Source: Bacillota bacterium
GTDB taxonomy: Bacteria > Bacillota > Clostridia > Oscillospirales > Acutalibacteraceae
Direction of reading: 5' to 3'
Length of the DNA stretch: 64,000 nucleotides
NCBI GenBank assembly: GCA_023416955.1
Contig: JAEZGM010000019.1
Coordinates: 186,001 to 250,000, forward strand
Shown: one piece after another, positions 44,186 to 51,197 of the stretch
How positions within the stretch are numbered: the stretch's first letter is position 1
Layout: each line of letters opens with the position of its first letter
Position numbers and translations under genes: made by a program
Notes under the pieces: model-generated
Databases searched by the model: none
Seen by the model: only the letters and a program-made list of their open reading frames with translations
What the model was told of the DNA's origin: nothing

Positions 44186-45508
44186 TTATTTAATCAATGC
44201 AGAACCTTTTTCAAAGATGTTTTTTGTGGTTGTGTCAATGTCTTGCTTTAAGTTCAGGCACAGCTCTGTTTGCTCGTTGACAATGGTCTCATATTCTGAG
44301 TTCTTAGGGCCATTTGGATTGTAAGTAAGATTCTTGCTCTTTGCAAGTTTTGTATAGAAATCAACATCATAACCCTTTAAGAAAGTCTCATTGGTCAGCA
44401 ACGAAGTTCTTGACGGGAAACCGCCATTTTTAATTGTAGTTTGGGTCTGACCGTCTTTTCCTGCATACCAGGATATGAAATCCCATGCGCCGTCTTTATT
44501 TTTAGAATTAGAAGTCATGTAGAGCATTGAAGAAGAGATAAGTCCTCTTCCTTCAAGTTCTGGCTTATCCTTTGGATATGGGATATAAGTTACGCCGTAA
44601 TCAACGTCGGATTTGAAATCTACTTTAATCGATTTTCCCATCCACGATCCATCCACGCGGAATGTTTGCTTACCGGCTAAGAATGGATCTGTCGGATCCA
44701 GGTACTTGCCGCCTGACTGGAATTTAATAACATTCTCCAGACCGAATTTTGTGCGGTAATCTCTGGCAAGCTGTAATGCAAAACGGTTACCGAAATTATC
44801 GGCCGCTGTCGGTTTTCCCTCCGGAGTGTACCATCCGCCGCCTGCTGCTGTTGCAAAGTTACTGAGATAGTAAACAGCCGGGAAATCCGGGAAACCACAA
44901 ACATCGAGTGTGCCATCTTTGTTAACCTTAGTGGTTTTGACTGCCATTTCATACATTTCTTCCATTGTCTTTGGCGGCTCTGTGTAGCCCGCTTGTTTTA
45001 GCAGGGTTTTATTATAATACAAAGCCTCTAAGTTAACGCTGATCGGTATTGCATATGTTTTTCCATCCATCCGGCATGCTGCAACAGACGCCGGAATAAA
45101 ATCACTAAAATCAAAGTTTGTTTTCTGGGCGTAACTGTCTAACGGCTCCAGTATGCCGGAAGCAGCGTATTTTCCAACATTGGTGCTGAAATCATCCGTG
45201 ACGTCCGGGCCGTTGCCAGCTGAAATAGCTGTCATGATTTTTTGGGCATCAGGTACGGAAAGGGCTTCTACTTCATACTTATCACTTTGCTGGTTATAAG
45301 ATTTGACTGCTGCATCAACAGCCTTTCCTTCGTCGCCGCCCCATAAGTACCAAAAAACGACTTTGGTTTTCGCAGCAGCAGCTGTGGATGGGGAGCCGGA
45401 TGCTGTCGCACTGGAGTTCGCGCTGTTTCCAGCGCACCCTGCAACAGATGCCGACATTGCAAACGCCAAGAGTAACGCAGTTGCTCTTTTAAAACTGAAT
45501 TTTTTCAT
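44186..45508 (-). CDS. Sugar ABC transporter solute-binding lipoprotein
   Basis: A 440-residue CUT1 binding protein. Signal peptide MKKFSFKRATALLLAFAMSA ends in lipobox SVAGC (Cys about residue 25) and a Ser/Ala-rich linker. The mature part begins KVVFWYLWGGDEGKAVDAAV and has MTAISAGNGPDVTDDFS. ATG 45508 is better placed than the in-frame start 6 bp upstream. First gene of the minus-strand amino-sugar operon; the likely ligand is an N-acetylhexosamine-containing compound (inference from nanE and ROK neighbours). Confidence 0.92.
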   Translation of the reverse strand: MKKFSFKRATALLLAFAMSASVAGCAGNSANSSATASGSPSTAAAAKTKVVFWYLWGGDEGKAVDAAVKSYNQQSDKYEVEALSVPDAQKIMTAISAGNGPDVTDDFSTNVGKYAASGILEPLDSYAQKTNFDFSDFIPASVAACRMDGKTYAIPISVNLEALYYNKTLLKQAGYTEPPKTMEEMYEMAVKTTKVNKDGTLDVCGFPDFPAVYYLSNFATAAGGGWYTPEGKPTAADNFGNRFALQLARDYRTKFGLENVIKFQSGGKYLDPTDPFLAGKQTFRVDGSWMGKSIKVDFKSDVDYGVTYIPYPKDKPELEGRGLISSSMLYMTSNSKNKDGAWDFISWYAGKDGQTQTTIKNGGFPSRTSLLTNETFLKGYDVDFYTKLAKSKNLTYNPNGPKNSEYETIVNEQTELCLNLKQDIDTTTKNIFEKGSALIK

Positions 45509-45809
45509 AAACACAATCCCCCGTTTTTAATTTTTTAAAAATGCAATCTCAATTCAGATTTTGAAATTTCATTTTTATTGATGCCAACAGTATATCATAA
45601 AAAAATATTTTTTCAATAGTAAATTAGAAAATTCATCCGGAATTAAGTCAATTTATATGAATTTTAACTGCATTATTTATAATTTAATTAATATTGAATA
45701 TTTTTGCAACTAAATTAAAAGATATTTTTATTTTATATTTTCCCCATGGTTAGAAAATACGATATCTTATTATCTTTTAGCTGAAATTTTAATGATTTGG
45801 ATTTACCTG
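45509..45809. promoter_or_regulatory. Divergent AT-rich control region between the SBP and ROK genes
   Basis: About 300 bp of very AT-rich DNA with no gene. It must hold the promoter of the minus-strand operon. The perfect palindrome TGAAATTTCA at about 45562-45571 lies 55 bp before the binding-protein start and is a possible operator for the RpiR regulator encoded at 46777. Long A/T tracts suggest curvature. Confidence 0.4.
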
Positions 45810-45837
45810 TTGAAAAAATTTTTTATTGGTATAAAAT
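45810..45837 (+). promoter_or_regulatory. Probable promoter of the ROK-RpiR pair
   Basis: TTGAAA (45810-45815), 16 bp, TAAAAT (45832-45837), giving a leader of about 30 bases to the TTG start at 45873. Confidence 0.5.
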
Positions 45838-45872
45838 ATAGATACAATAATTCTATTTAGGAGGTACCTCCG

Positions 45873-46790
45873 TTGAAAATTGCAGCCATAGATATTGGCG
45901 GTACAGCAATCAAGTATTGTCTGCATAACGCCCAATCTCCGTTTGAAAAGAAGGTTGTCCACGAAATTCCAACAGGCGCCTTGCAGGGCGGTACTGCAGT
46001 GATGGCAAGAGTAAAAGAAATCATTTCTTTAATGGACGGCGTTGATTCAATCGCTATTAGTACTGCCGGTCAAGTAAATCCTGTTTCAGGTTCCATTATC
46101 TACGCAACCGACAACATTCCGGGATACACCGGAACCCCAATTAAAGAAATAATGGAAACTACTTTTAAAGTTCCCGTCATAGTGGAAAACGATGTAAATG
46201 CCGCAGCTTTAGGGGAGTCCGCCTTTGGTGCCGGTAGAGATTATTCCGACTTTCTCTGTTTAACTTATGGTACGGGAATCGGCGGCGCCATTATCATTAA
46301 TAATAAAATCTATTACGGGAGTTCTTATTCTGCCGCGGAAATGGGGCATTTAATCACACATGCAAATGGTTTACAGTGTACCTGCGGCAGCCGGGGCTGC
46401 TATGAAGCCTACGCTTCGACAACCGCTTTAATCCGCTCTGTAAAGGAGAACAGCGGATTAGAACTGAATGGGCGCCAGATCTTTGCTGCAATGAAGAATA
46501 ATCCTATAATTGAGTCTGCTGTAATCGCGTGGATTGATGAAATCATGTGGGGCTTAGTGTCACTTGTTCATGTTTTTAATCCGCCCTGCATTATTCTTGG
46601 CGGCGGCATTATGAATGAAGTATTCATCCATAATTATATACAGCAAAACATCAAACGCTATTTAATGAAAAGCTATCAGCACGTTGTCATCAAACAGGCT
46701 TCCCTCGGCAATACGGCAGGTTTGCAAGGCATGATTCATTTAGCCCAAACTCAACTTGCAGAGGGGGCGGTCGCCAGTGATATTCAGTGA
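45873..46790 (+). CDS. ROK-family sugar kinase (probable N-acetylmannosamine kinase or glucokinase)
   Basis: A 305-residue ROK kinase. It begins KIAAIDIGGTAIKYCLHN (phosphate motif DIGGT), has VIVENDVNAAALGESAFGAG, TYGTGIGGAIIINN, and the zinc motif CTCGSRGCYEAYAS. Start is TTG 45873 with AGGAGG at 45859-45864; that site lies in a 12-bp palindrome. Next to a NanE-like epimerase, phosphorylation of ManNAc (NanK role) is the best guess, but ROK specificity is hard to read. Confidence 0.88.
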   Translation: MKIAAIDIGGTAIKYCLHNAQSPFEKKVVHEIPTGALQGGTAVMARVKEIISLMDGVDSIAISTAGQVNPVSGSIIYATDNIPGYTGTPIKEIMETTFKVPVIVENDVNAAALGESAFGAGRDYSDFLCLTYGTGIGGAIIINNKIYYGSSYSAAEMGHLITHANGLQCTCGSRGCYEAYASTTALIRSVKENSGLELNGRQIFAAMKNNPIIESAVIAWIDEIMWGLVSLVHVFNPPCIILGGGIMNEVFIHNYIQQNIKRYLMKSYQHVVIKQASLGNTAGLQGMIHLAQTQLAEGAVASDIQ

Positions 46791-47637
46791 TATTTTTGCT
46801 AGAATTGAGGCAAGTGATAAAACATTTACCAAAGCGGAGCGAAAGGTAGCTGATTTTATTTTACAGTGCCCACGTGATATCATGTATATGTCAATTACTG
46901 ATCTAGCCGAAAATTGCGGGGTTGGCGATACAACTGTTTTCCGTTTTTGTAAGACGCTCAAGCTGGATGGCTATCAGGATTTTAAAATGATGCTGGCACA
47001 ATCCATCAGTGGCAAAGAAGGCCCGAGCTCAATGACTCTGTCCGATGAGATCAACATCAATGACTCGACTGAAGAAGTATGCTATAAGCTTCATAATACA
47101 GATGTTGCTGCTTTGAACCAAACATTAGAAATGATTAATGCGGCAGACATTCAAAAGGCAGTCCAAATGATGAAGCAAGCAAAGCTGATTTATTTTTGGG
47201 GTATGGGCAACTCCTGTGTAATGGCGCTTGAAGCCAAGAATAAGTTTGCAGGGATTCTGCCGAATATTGTTTTTGTTGAGGATTCTCATATGCAGGCAAT
47301 GGCTTCTGCTCTTTTAGGAAAGGACGACTTGGCAATCGCCTTTTCTTACTCAGGTTCCACAAAAGACACCATTGAGCTTTTAAAGCGCGCGAAGCAAAAT
47401 GATGCTAAAACCATCTGCATAACAAGATTTTCCGAATCGCCGCTCACCGCTTACGCGGATATTGTCCTTTTATGCGGTGCAAATGAAGGGCCGTTTCAAG
47501 GCGGTTCCCTTTCCGCAAAGGTTGCTCAGCTTTATTTAGTTGATGTGCTATATACGGAATTTTTTAAAAATAATTACACTATGTGCGATCATAATAAAAA
47601 ACTGACAACACAGTCTGTTTCCGCCAAGTTATTATAA
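46777..47637 (+). CDS. RpiR/MurR-family transcriptional regulator
   Basis: A 286-residue regulator. The N-terminal HTH domain (RKVADFILQCPRDIMYMSIT, then LAENCGVGDTTVFRFCKTL) is followed by a SIS sugar-phosphate-binding domain (KLIYFWGMGNSCVMALEAKN, DLAIAFSYSGSTKDTIELLK). GTG 46777 with GAGGGGG upstream is chosen over an upstream TTG that precedes that site; it overlaps the ROK stop. The SIS domain would sense a sugar phosphate such as ManNAc-6P or GlcNAc-6P and control the divergent operon. Confidence 0.92.
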   Translation: MIFSDIFARIEASDKTFTKAERKVADFILQCPRDIMYMSITDLAENCGVGDTTVFRFCKTLKLDGYQDFKMMLAQSISGKEGPSSMTLSDEININDSTEEVCYKLHNTDVAALNQTLEMINAADIQKAVQMMKQAKLIYFWGMGNSCVMALEAKNKFAGILPNIVFVEDSHMQAMASALLGKDDLAIAFSYSGSTKDTIELLKRAKQNDAKTICITRFSESPLTAYADIVLLCGANEGPFQGGSLSAKVAQLYLVDVLYTEFFKNNYTMCDHNKKLTTQSVSAKLL

Positions 47638-47747
47638 ACATTAATAATACAAAAAATCTGCTTAGGTATTTAAAGATATCCGTGTAACCCAAAACGAAAG
47701 TGGATTAAAAGCCCGAACAGTGAATTCAAAAATATATTACCATTGCA

Positions 47748-47781
47748 AGAGGGCATCGGATTACTTCCGATGCCCTCTTTA
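47748..47781. terminator. Terminator between the RpiR gene and lexA (bidirectional)
   Basis: AGAGGGCATCGGA pairs perfectly with TCCGATGCCCTCT, loop TTACT, then TTTAATAAT on the plus strand. It lies 110 bp after the RpiR stop and could also close lexA transcripts. Confidence 0.8.
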
Positions 47782-47904
47782 ATAATATGCTCGAATATTT
47801 TATTTTCTACAGTTTTCCTATCTGTATGACTCATTTGTAGACACGGCAGGAAAGAATGACAAAGCAATTGCCGGGGATAGCAAAAACAGTTAGTAGAAGA
47901 CCAG

Positions 47905-48070
47905 ATGACGCTCAAAGAGTATGTCGATCTGGTTACGAGTAGTAAGTAACAAACTTTCTCGAGTGGCAGACCGTATCCAGCGCCTTGAGGTACCGCCAGA
48001 AAACAGGGCTTTGCCTGCATATAAAGAACCCCGGCTCTGCGGTGGAGGCAACTATTGGGTTCGTTATTGA
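47905..48070 (+). pseudogene. Remnant of a small gene with a frameshift
   Basis: Manual translation gives MTLKEYVDLVTSSK from ATG 47905, ending at TAA. A shifted frame from about 47948 continues NKLSRVADRIQRLEVPPENR, then ALPAYKEPRLCGGGNYWVRY, to TGA 48070. The two parts read as one protein of about 55 residues broken near AGTAAGTAAC by a small duplication. The family was not recognised. It overlaps nothing, lying between the RpiR and lexA genes. Confidence 0.35.
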
Positions 48071-48105
48071 TCGATTGTGCAGCAGCACCTGAAAACCAAG
48101 ACTTT

Positions 48106-48687
48106 TTAATAGTACCGGAATACTGCGACGACCCTGCCGAGCACTGTGACATCTGTGGCGTAAATCGGCTCGTAAGCCTGATTCTCAGGCTGGAGCCGGA
48201 TACGGCCTTTTTCACGGTAAAGGCGTTTTACAGTTGCACCGTCCTCTATCAGGGCGACTACAATTTCACCGTCCAGCGCGGTTGGGGTTTGCATGGCAAC
48301 CACGATGTCGCCGTTCAGGATTCCCGCGTCCTTCATACTGTCTCCGCGTACGTTCAGCGCGAAATACTCCTCCCCGTTCTGGCGAGGTGGGGTAAAGGGC
48401 ACATAGCCCTCGATATCCTCGACCGCGAGGATGGGCTGCCCGGCAGCGACACGCCCCAGAATAGGAACCTGTACGGTTGCCTGCTCGCCCACAAGGTGAA
48501 TGGCACGGTTCAGGCCAGCATCGCGGGTAATGTAACCTTCCCGCTCCAGCGTGCGCAAATGCGCGTGAACACTGGAGGTGGATTTCAAGCCGGTCGCCGC
48601 GCAAATTTCCCGTACTGTCGGCGGAAGCCCGTTCTGTGTCCTGTTTTTCAGGTAATCATATACCTTTTGCTGGCTCTGGGTTAACAT
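48106..48687 (-). CDS. lexA: LexA repressor
   Basis: A 193-residue SOS repressor/autoprotease. The winged helix (TVREICAATGLKSTSSVHAH) is in residues 1-65. The self-cleavage site is Ala82-Gly83 in GRVAAGQPI, the catalytic Ser is residue 117 in NVRGDSMKD and the Lys is residue 154 in ATVKRLYREK. RecA filaments stimulate self-cleavage after DNA damage. AGGAGGG precedes the ATG. Slightly shorter than Bacillus LexA but with all catalytic residues. The long upstream region carries unusual repeats. Confidence 0.96.
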   Translation of the reverse strand: MLTQSQQKVYDYLKNRTQNGLPPTVREICAATGLKSTSSVHAHLRTLEREGYITRDAGLNRAIHLVGEQATVQVPILGRVAAGQPILAVEDIEGYVPFTPPRQNGEEYFALNVRGDSMKDAGILNGDIVVAMQTPTALDGEIVVALIEDGATVKRLYREKGRIRLQPENQAYEPIYATDVTVLGRVVAVFRYY

Positions 48688-48761
48688 AGCCTTATGCCCT
48701 CCTGTTTGTTTTTACCCATTCAATATCATAGCCGTGGCCCGGCCAAAATCTATGCTGATTT

Positions 48762-48804
48762 GAAGCGGCGGGAGGAGCGTGCTCCCACAGCAAATCCGAA
48801 TAAT
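48762..48804. repeat. GC-rich intergenic hairpin repeat, copy 1
   Basis: GAAGCGGCGGGAGGAGCGTG followed by CTCCCACAGCAAATCCGAATAA... It matches the copy at 48961-49002 and contains the stem GGAGCG/TGCTCC. The upstream 30 bp and downstream 30 bp (to TATATCATA) also look related to copy 2, so the unit may be a diverged duplication of about 100 bp. Confidence 0.6.
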
Positions 48805-48856
48805 ATCGACGAAAGATTTTATACTACTTATATCATAACGTAAGCTGGTTCAAGTG

Positions 48857-48870
48857 TAGTTTTAAAACTA
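48857..48870. promoter_or_regulatory. Perfect 14-bp palindrome upstream of lexA
   Basis: TAGTTTTAAAACTA is fully self-complementary. It lies 170 bp from the lexA start, between the two copies of the GC-rich repeat. A regulatory role is only a guess. Confidence 0.3.
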
Positions 48871-48893
48871 TCATATCACTGACTTACCATGAC

Positions 48894-48912
48894 TTAAACT
48901 GTTAAGTTTGAG
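48894..48912. promoter_or_regulatory. Palindromic motif AAACT-GTTA-AGTTT, copy 1
   Basis: TTAAACTGTTAAGTTTGAG, with a second copy at 49005-49024 (CTCAAACTGTTAAGTTTGAG, arms CTCAAACT/AGTTTGAG). Two copies in the region upstream of lexA are candidates for a regulator site. Confidence 0.35.
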
Positions 48913-48960
48913 ATTATCATTATGTTATGTTACCGGCTTACCGGAAATTTGCGCCGACGC

Positions 48961-49002
48961 GAAGCGGCGAGAGGGGCGCTGCCCCGACAGCAAATTCTTA
49001 AT
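48961..49002. repeat. GC-rich intergenic hairpin repeat, copy 2
   Basis: GAAGCGGCGAGAGGGGCGCT followed by GCCCCGACAGCAAATTCTTAAT. It contains GGGGC-gct-GCCCC, and with the preceding GAAATTTGC (48953-48951 region) its GCAAATTC closes an outer stem, giving a branched foldback. Confidence 0.6.
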
Positions 49003-49004
49003 GT

Positions 49005-49024
49005 CTCAAACTGTTAAGTTTGAG
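49005..49024. promoter_or_regulatory. Palindromic motif CTCAAACT-GTTA-AGTTTGAG, copy 2
   Basis: Perfect 8-bp arms around GTTA. See copy 1 at 48894-48912. Confidence 0.35.
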
Positions 49025-49141
49025 ACTATTATATCATATTGTCTTTCAAAAAACAAACAAATGTTTGATATTTGGCAAAAATTCATAAGATATTCATAGC
49101 TGTGTAACAACTGATTTATGTAAAGCGGATATAATATGCTT

Positions 49142-49252
49142 GTAATCAAGGAAGTGGAGCCGCACCACTCTTTGATACATGTTCTACCCTCCTCAATATA
49201 CCCCTCAAGCTAATGAAAAAGAGCCTAATCCTTGGGATTAGGCTCTTTTTCA
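49142..49252 (+). ncRNA. Candidate small RNA with anti-Shine-Dalgarno linker
   Basis: A perfect -10 box TATAAT (49130-49135) with a weak -35 is followed by a 110-base unit with no ORF. A 12-bp stem (49145-49157 with 49165-49176, one bulged A, loop AGCCGCA) is followed by a linker with CCCTCCTC (49187-49194) and CCCCTC (49201-49206) and no obvious pairing partner. It ends in a textbook terminator: AAAAAGAGCCTAATCC / GGATTAGGCTCTTTTT (49216-49231 / 49235-49250). The C-rich linker could pair with AGGAGG ribosome sites, as in RsaE/RoxS-type and possibly sporulation-type (CsfG) RNAs. It lies just upstream of the spoIIQ-like gene. Confidence 0.5.
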
Positions 49253-49356
49253 GCATTTGCGGAATGTAATTGAAGCTTTTTTTCATTCTGGGGAACGGAC
49301 ATCGGACTGGATCAGAGAAAAAACTGTGAAAAATAGAGATAAAAATTTCTCGTGCC

Positions 49357-49386
49357 GCATAGATACCTGTTTTAATGGTCAAAATA
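49357..49386 (+). promoter_or_regulatory. Sigma-F-like promoter of the spoIIQ-like gene
   Basis: GCATA (49357-49361), 15 bp, GGTCAAAATA (49377-49386), matching the Bacillus sigma-F pattern GYWTA-N15-GGnRAnAMTW at all but one position. Transcription would start near 49391, leaving a very short leader containing GGAGGTGG. Confidence 0.5.
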
Positions 49387-49404
49387 GGTATGGAGGTGGC
49401 ATGA

Positions 49405-50157
49405 TTGAATAATTTACATCTGCTCAAGAACAAATCCCCGAAAAATAACTCCAAAGGATTTTATATTGCCCTCGGCGTATGCCTGATTGCAATTGGCGTT
49501 GCGGCATGGACCACTTACGACAGTGTGTCGAATTACGGTGCACCGAAATCCGGTCCATCCAGCAGTACGGTTCAGCAAACGAATCAAACACTGAGCGGCG
49601 TTACCGTAAATGCCAGCGAGGCGGAGTCTGAGAGTTCTTCGCGGCCGGTTTCGTCTGCTCCGGAAGAATCTTCAAAACCGGTATCCTCTGAAGCGTCAAA
49701 GGCACCCGCGGCCTCAAAACCGATGTCTTCCCAGCCTGCAAAGCAGACAACGGCGCCTGTGATTTCGTTCCAGTATCCTGTTGGAAGCACTGTCACACAG
49801 GAATACAGCAACCATAATCCTGTTTACAACAAAACGATGAAGGACTGGCGTGTGCACACCGGGATCGATATCAGCGCGCAGCAGGGCGATACGATTAAAT
49901 CTGCCGCGGCGGGAACGGTCAAAGATGTTATGGCGGACGACGCCATGGGCAACGTGGTTGTCATTACGCATGGTGATGTTGTGGCGTATTACTGCGGGCT
50001 TGGCGAAACCAGCGTGAAAAAGGGTGATGTGGTTAAGCGGGGGCAGAAAATAGGCACGCTGGGAATTGTTCCCTGTGAAAGCCTCGACGCACCGCACCTC
50101 CATCTTGCAATGGCGAAAAACGGGAAATATATTGATCCGCTTACAGTACTCAAATAG
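49405..50157 (+). CDS. spoIIQ: M23 peptidase-domain membrane protein, SpoIIQ-like
   Basis: A 250-residue protein with one N-terminal membrane anchor (about residues 18-37, GFYIALGVCLIAIGVAAWTT), a Ser/Pro/Ala-rich linker to about residue 120, and a LytM/M23 domain. The zinc ligands are intact: HTGID (His about 151) and HLH (about 231-233), unlike Bacillus SpoIIQ, which lacks one ligand. In clostridia SpoIIQ with SpoIIIAH bridges the forespore and mother cell membranes. Start is TTG 49405, 5 bp after GGAGGTGG; ATG 49401 opens only a 3-codon frame. A sigma-F-like promoter supports a forespore role. Confidence 0.82.
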   Translation: MNNLHLLKNKSPKNNSKGFYIALGVCLIAIGVAAWTTYDSVSNYGAPKSGPSSSTVQQTNQTLSGVTVNASEAESESSSRPVSSAPEESSKPVSSEASKAPAASKPMSSQPAKQTTAPVISFQYPVGSTVTQEYSNHNPVYNKTMKDWRVHTGIDISAQQGDTIKSAAAGTVKDVMADDAMGNVVVITHGDVVAYYCGLGETSVKKGDVVKRGQKIGTLGIVPCESLDAPHLHLAMAKNGKYIDPLTVLK

Positions 50158-50196
50158 CTTGCTCCCGACTACAGCGTTTAGGGGCGACAATTTATT

Positions 50197-50220
50197 CCGC
50201 AGGGCGAATACGCCCTGCGG
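50197..50220 (+). terminator. Terminator-like hairpin after the spoIIQ-like gene
   Basis: CCGCAGGGCG and CGCCCTGCGG around AATA, 40 bp after the stop, followed by TAATTTCATA. Confidence 0.6.
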
Positions 50221-50409
50221 TAATTTCATATAATGACAATGTTGCGGTTTGAATTCAATATGCAAGTATGATATACTAAAAATATATTGATATGCGTTAG
50301 ATTTGTTGTTGATGAAATGATTTTGTTCTCAAACGCTGTCGTTGATCTTAACAATATATTCATGATTTGTACAATTTCTGTTACCATTTATTCTTTTTAA
50401 TCAATTATA

Positions 50410-50553
50410 CTAGGTCTTGTTTGTAAAACTAGAAATCACATTGGAGTTTTCAAATACCGCTTTTTATTTTTGAACAAAAGACGATTCTCATGGGGGAAAG
50501 TATGCGGTCATGCAGTTGAACCCGAAGTTGGTGATTTTACAAACAGACCCAAG
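50410..50553. repeat. Foldback repeat, family 2, longest copy
   Basis: A 144-bp element with ends CTAGGTCTTGTTTGTAAAAC and GATTTTACAAACAGACCCAAG. The interior also shows decayed inverted symmetry (TTCAA and CCGC blocks near 50444-50462 match their complements near 50503-50520). No ORF. It has the look of a MITE relic and lies upstream of the USP gene. Confidence 0.6.
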
Positions 50554-50591
50554 GGAAAGACTTGATATGATTTGGGAAGGGAGGTAGAGAG

Positions 50592-51035
50592 GTGAACAAA
50601 AAGGCGGCAGTTTTGGTTTGCGTGACAGGCCAGCACGACTGCGACAGGCTGATCCGGGTGGGAAAAGACCTTGCTGAAGAGAAAAGCGTTTCTTTACAAG
50701 TGCTGTGCGTACAGCCGACTTCCTCGGGCTTTGAAGCGGATGGCGAAGAACTGGAGTATCTGCGGCAGACAGCGCGTGACGCCAAAGCGGAAATGACGGT
50801 TTATTTTGACGATGAAGCACCGATTGTGGCGGTTGGATTCGCGAAGCAGATGGGCGCGGTGCAGATCGTAACAGGAATGGCAGAGGCTCCCGTAAACGGA
50901 TTTGTGGAACTGATTCATAAGCTCTTGCCGAGCATACCCATTGCGATGGTAGCAAAGGATGGAGTAGTTTATAATATTTGCCCTGTGGATAAAAAAAGCA
51001 AAAAGGCAGTACATACCTATGGCATTGATACATAA
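50592..51035 (+). CDS. Universal stress protein-like domain protein (KdpD USP type)
   Basis: A 147-residue single-domain protein resembling the cytoplasmic USP domain of KdpD sensors: VLVCVTGQHDCDRLIRVGKD, EEKSVSLQVLCVQPTS, EELEYLRQTARDAKAEMTVY and GAVQIVTGM. The histidine kinase and membrane parts are absent. GTG 50592 follows GGGAGG. It could bind a nucleotide; the role is unknown. A clear terminator follows, so it is monocistronic. Confidence 0.65.
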   Translation: MNKKAAVLVCVTGQHDCDRLIRVGKDLAEEKSVSLQVLCVQPTSSGFEADGEELEYLRQTARDAKAEMTVYFDDEAPIVAVGFAKQMGAVQIVTGMAEAPVNGFVELIHKLLPSIPIAMVAKDGVVYNICPVDKKSKKAVHTYGIDT

Positions 51036-51045
51036 CAGAAAATCC

Positions 51046-51070
51046 GCGCCGGTTAATCCGGCGCTTTTTT
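51046..51070 (+). terminator. Terminator after the USP-like gene
   Basis: GCGCCGG and CCGGCGC around TTAAT, followed by TTTTTT. Confidence 0.9.
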
Positions 51071-51140
51071 GTTATACCATGGTACCAAAGGAAAAAGCTT
51101 GCAAAAAGAGTGACAAATGAGTATTATTAGTTCATATGCC

Positions 51141-51171
51141 TTAGGCCTTGGATTTAAAAAACAAGGCCTTT
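51141..51171. repeat. Foldback repeat, family 2, minimal copy
   Basis: CTTAGGCCTTGGATTTAAA is followed directly by AAAACAAGGCCTTTG: both ends of the family 2 element with almost no interior. It sits just upstream of the phosphatase gene, where AGGCCTTG/CAAGGCCT forms a hairpin. Confidence 0.5.
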
Positions 51172-51197
51172 GTAAACGAAGCAGATAAGGTGATAGT

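Noticed and set aside
47670..48215. 181-codon minus-strand frame near lexA
   Set aside because: It overlaps the end of lexA in another frame and shows no family pattern; the composition is poor.
48908..49099. 63-codon plus-strand frame in the lexA upstream gap
   Set aside because: It runs through the GC-rich foldback repeat and has no ribosome site, so it is not likely to be coding.
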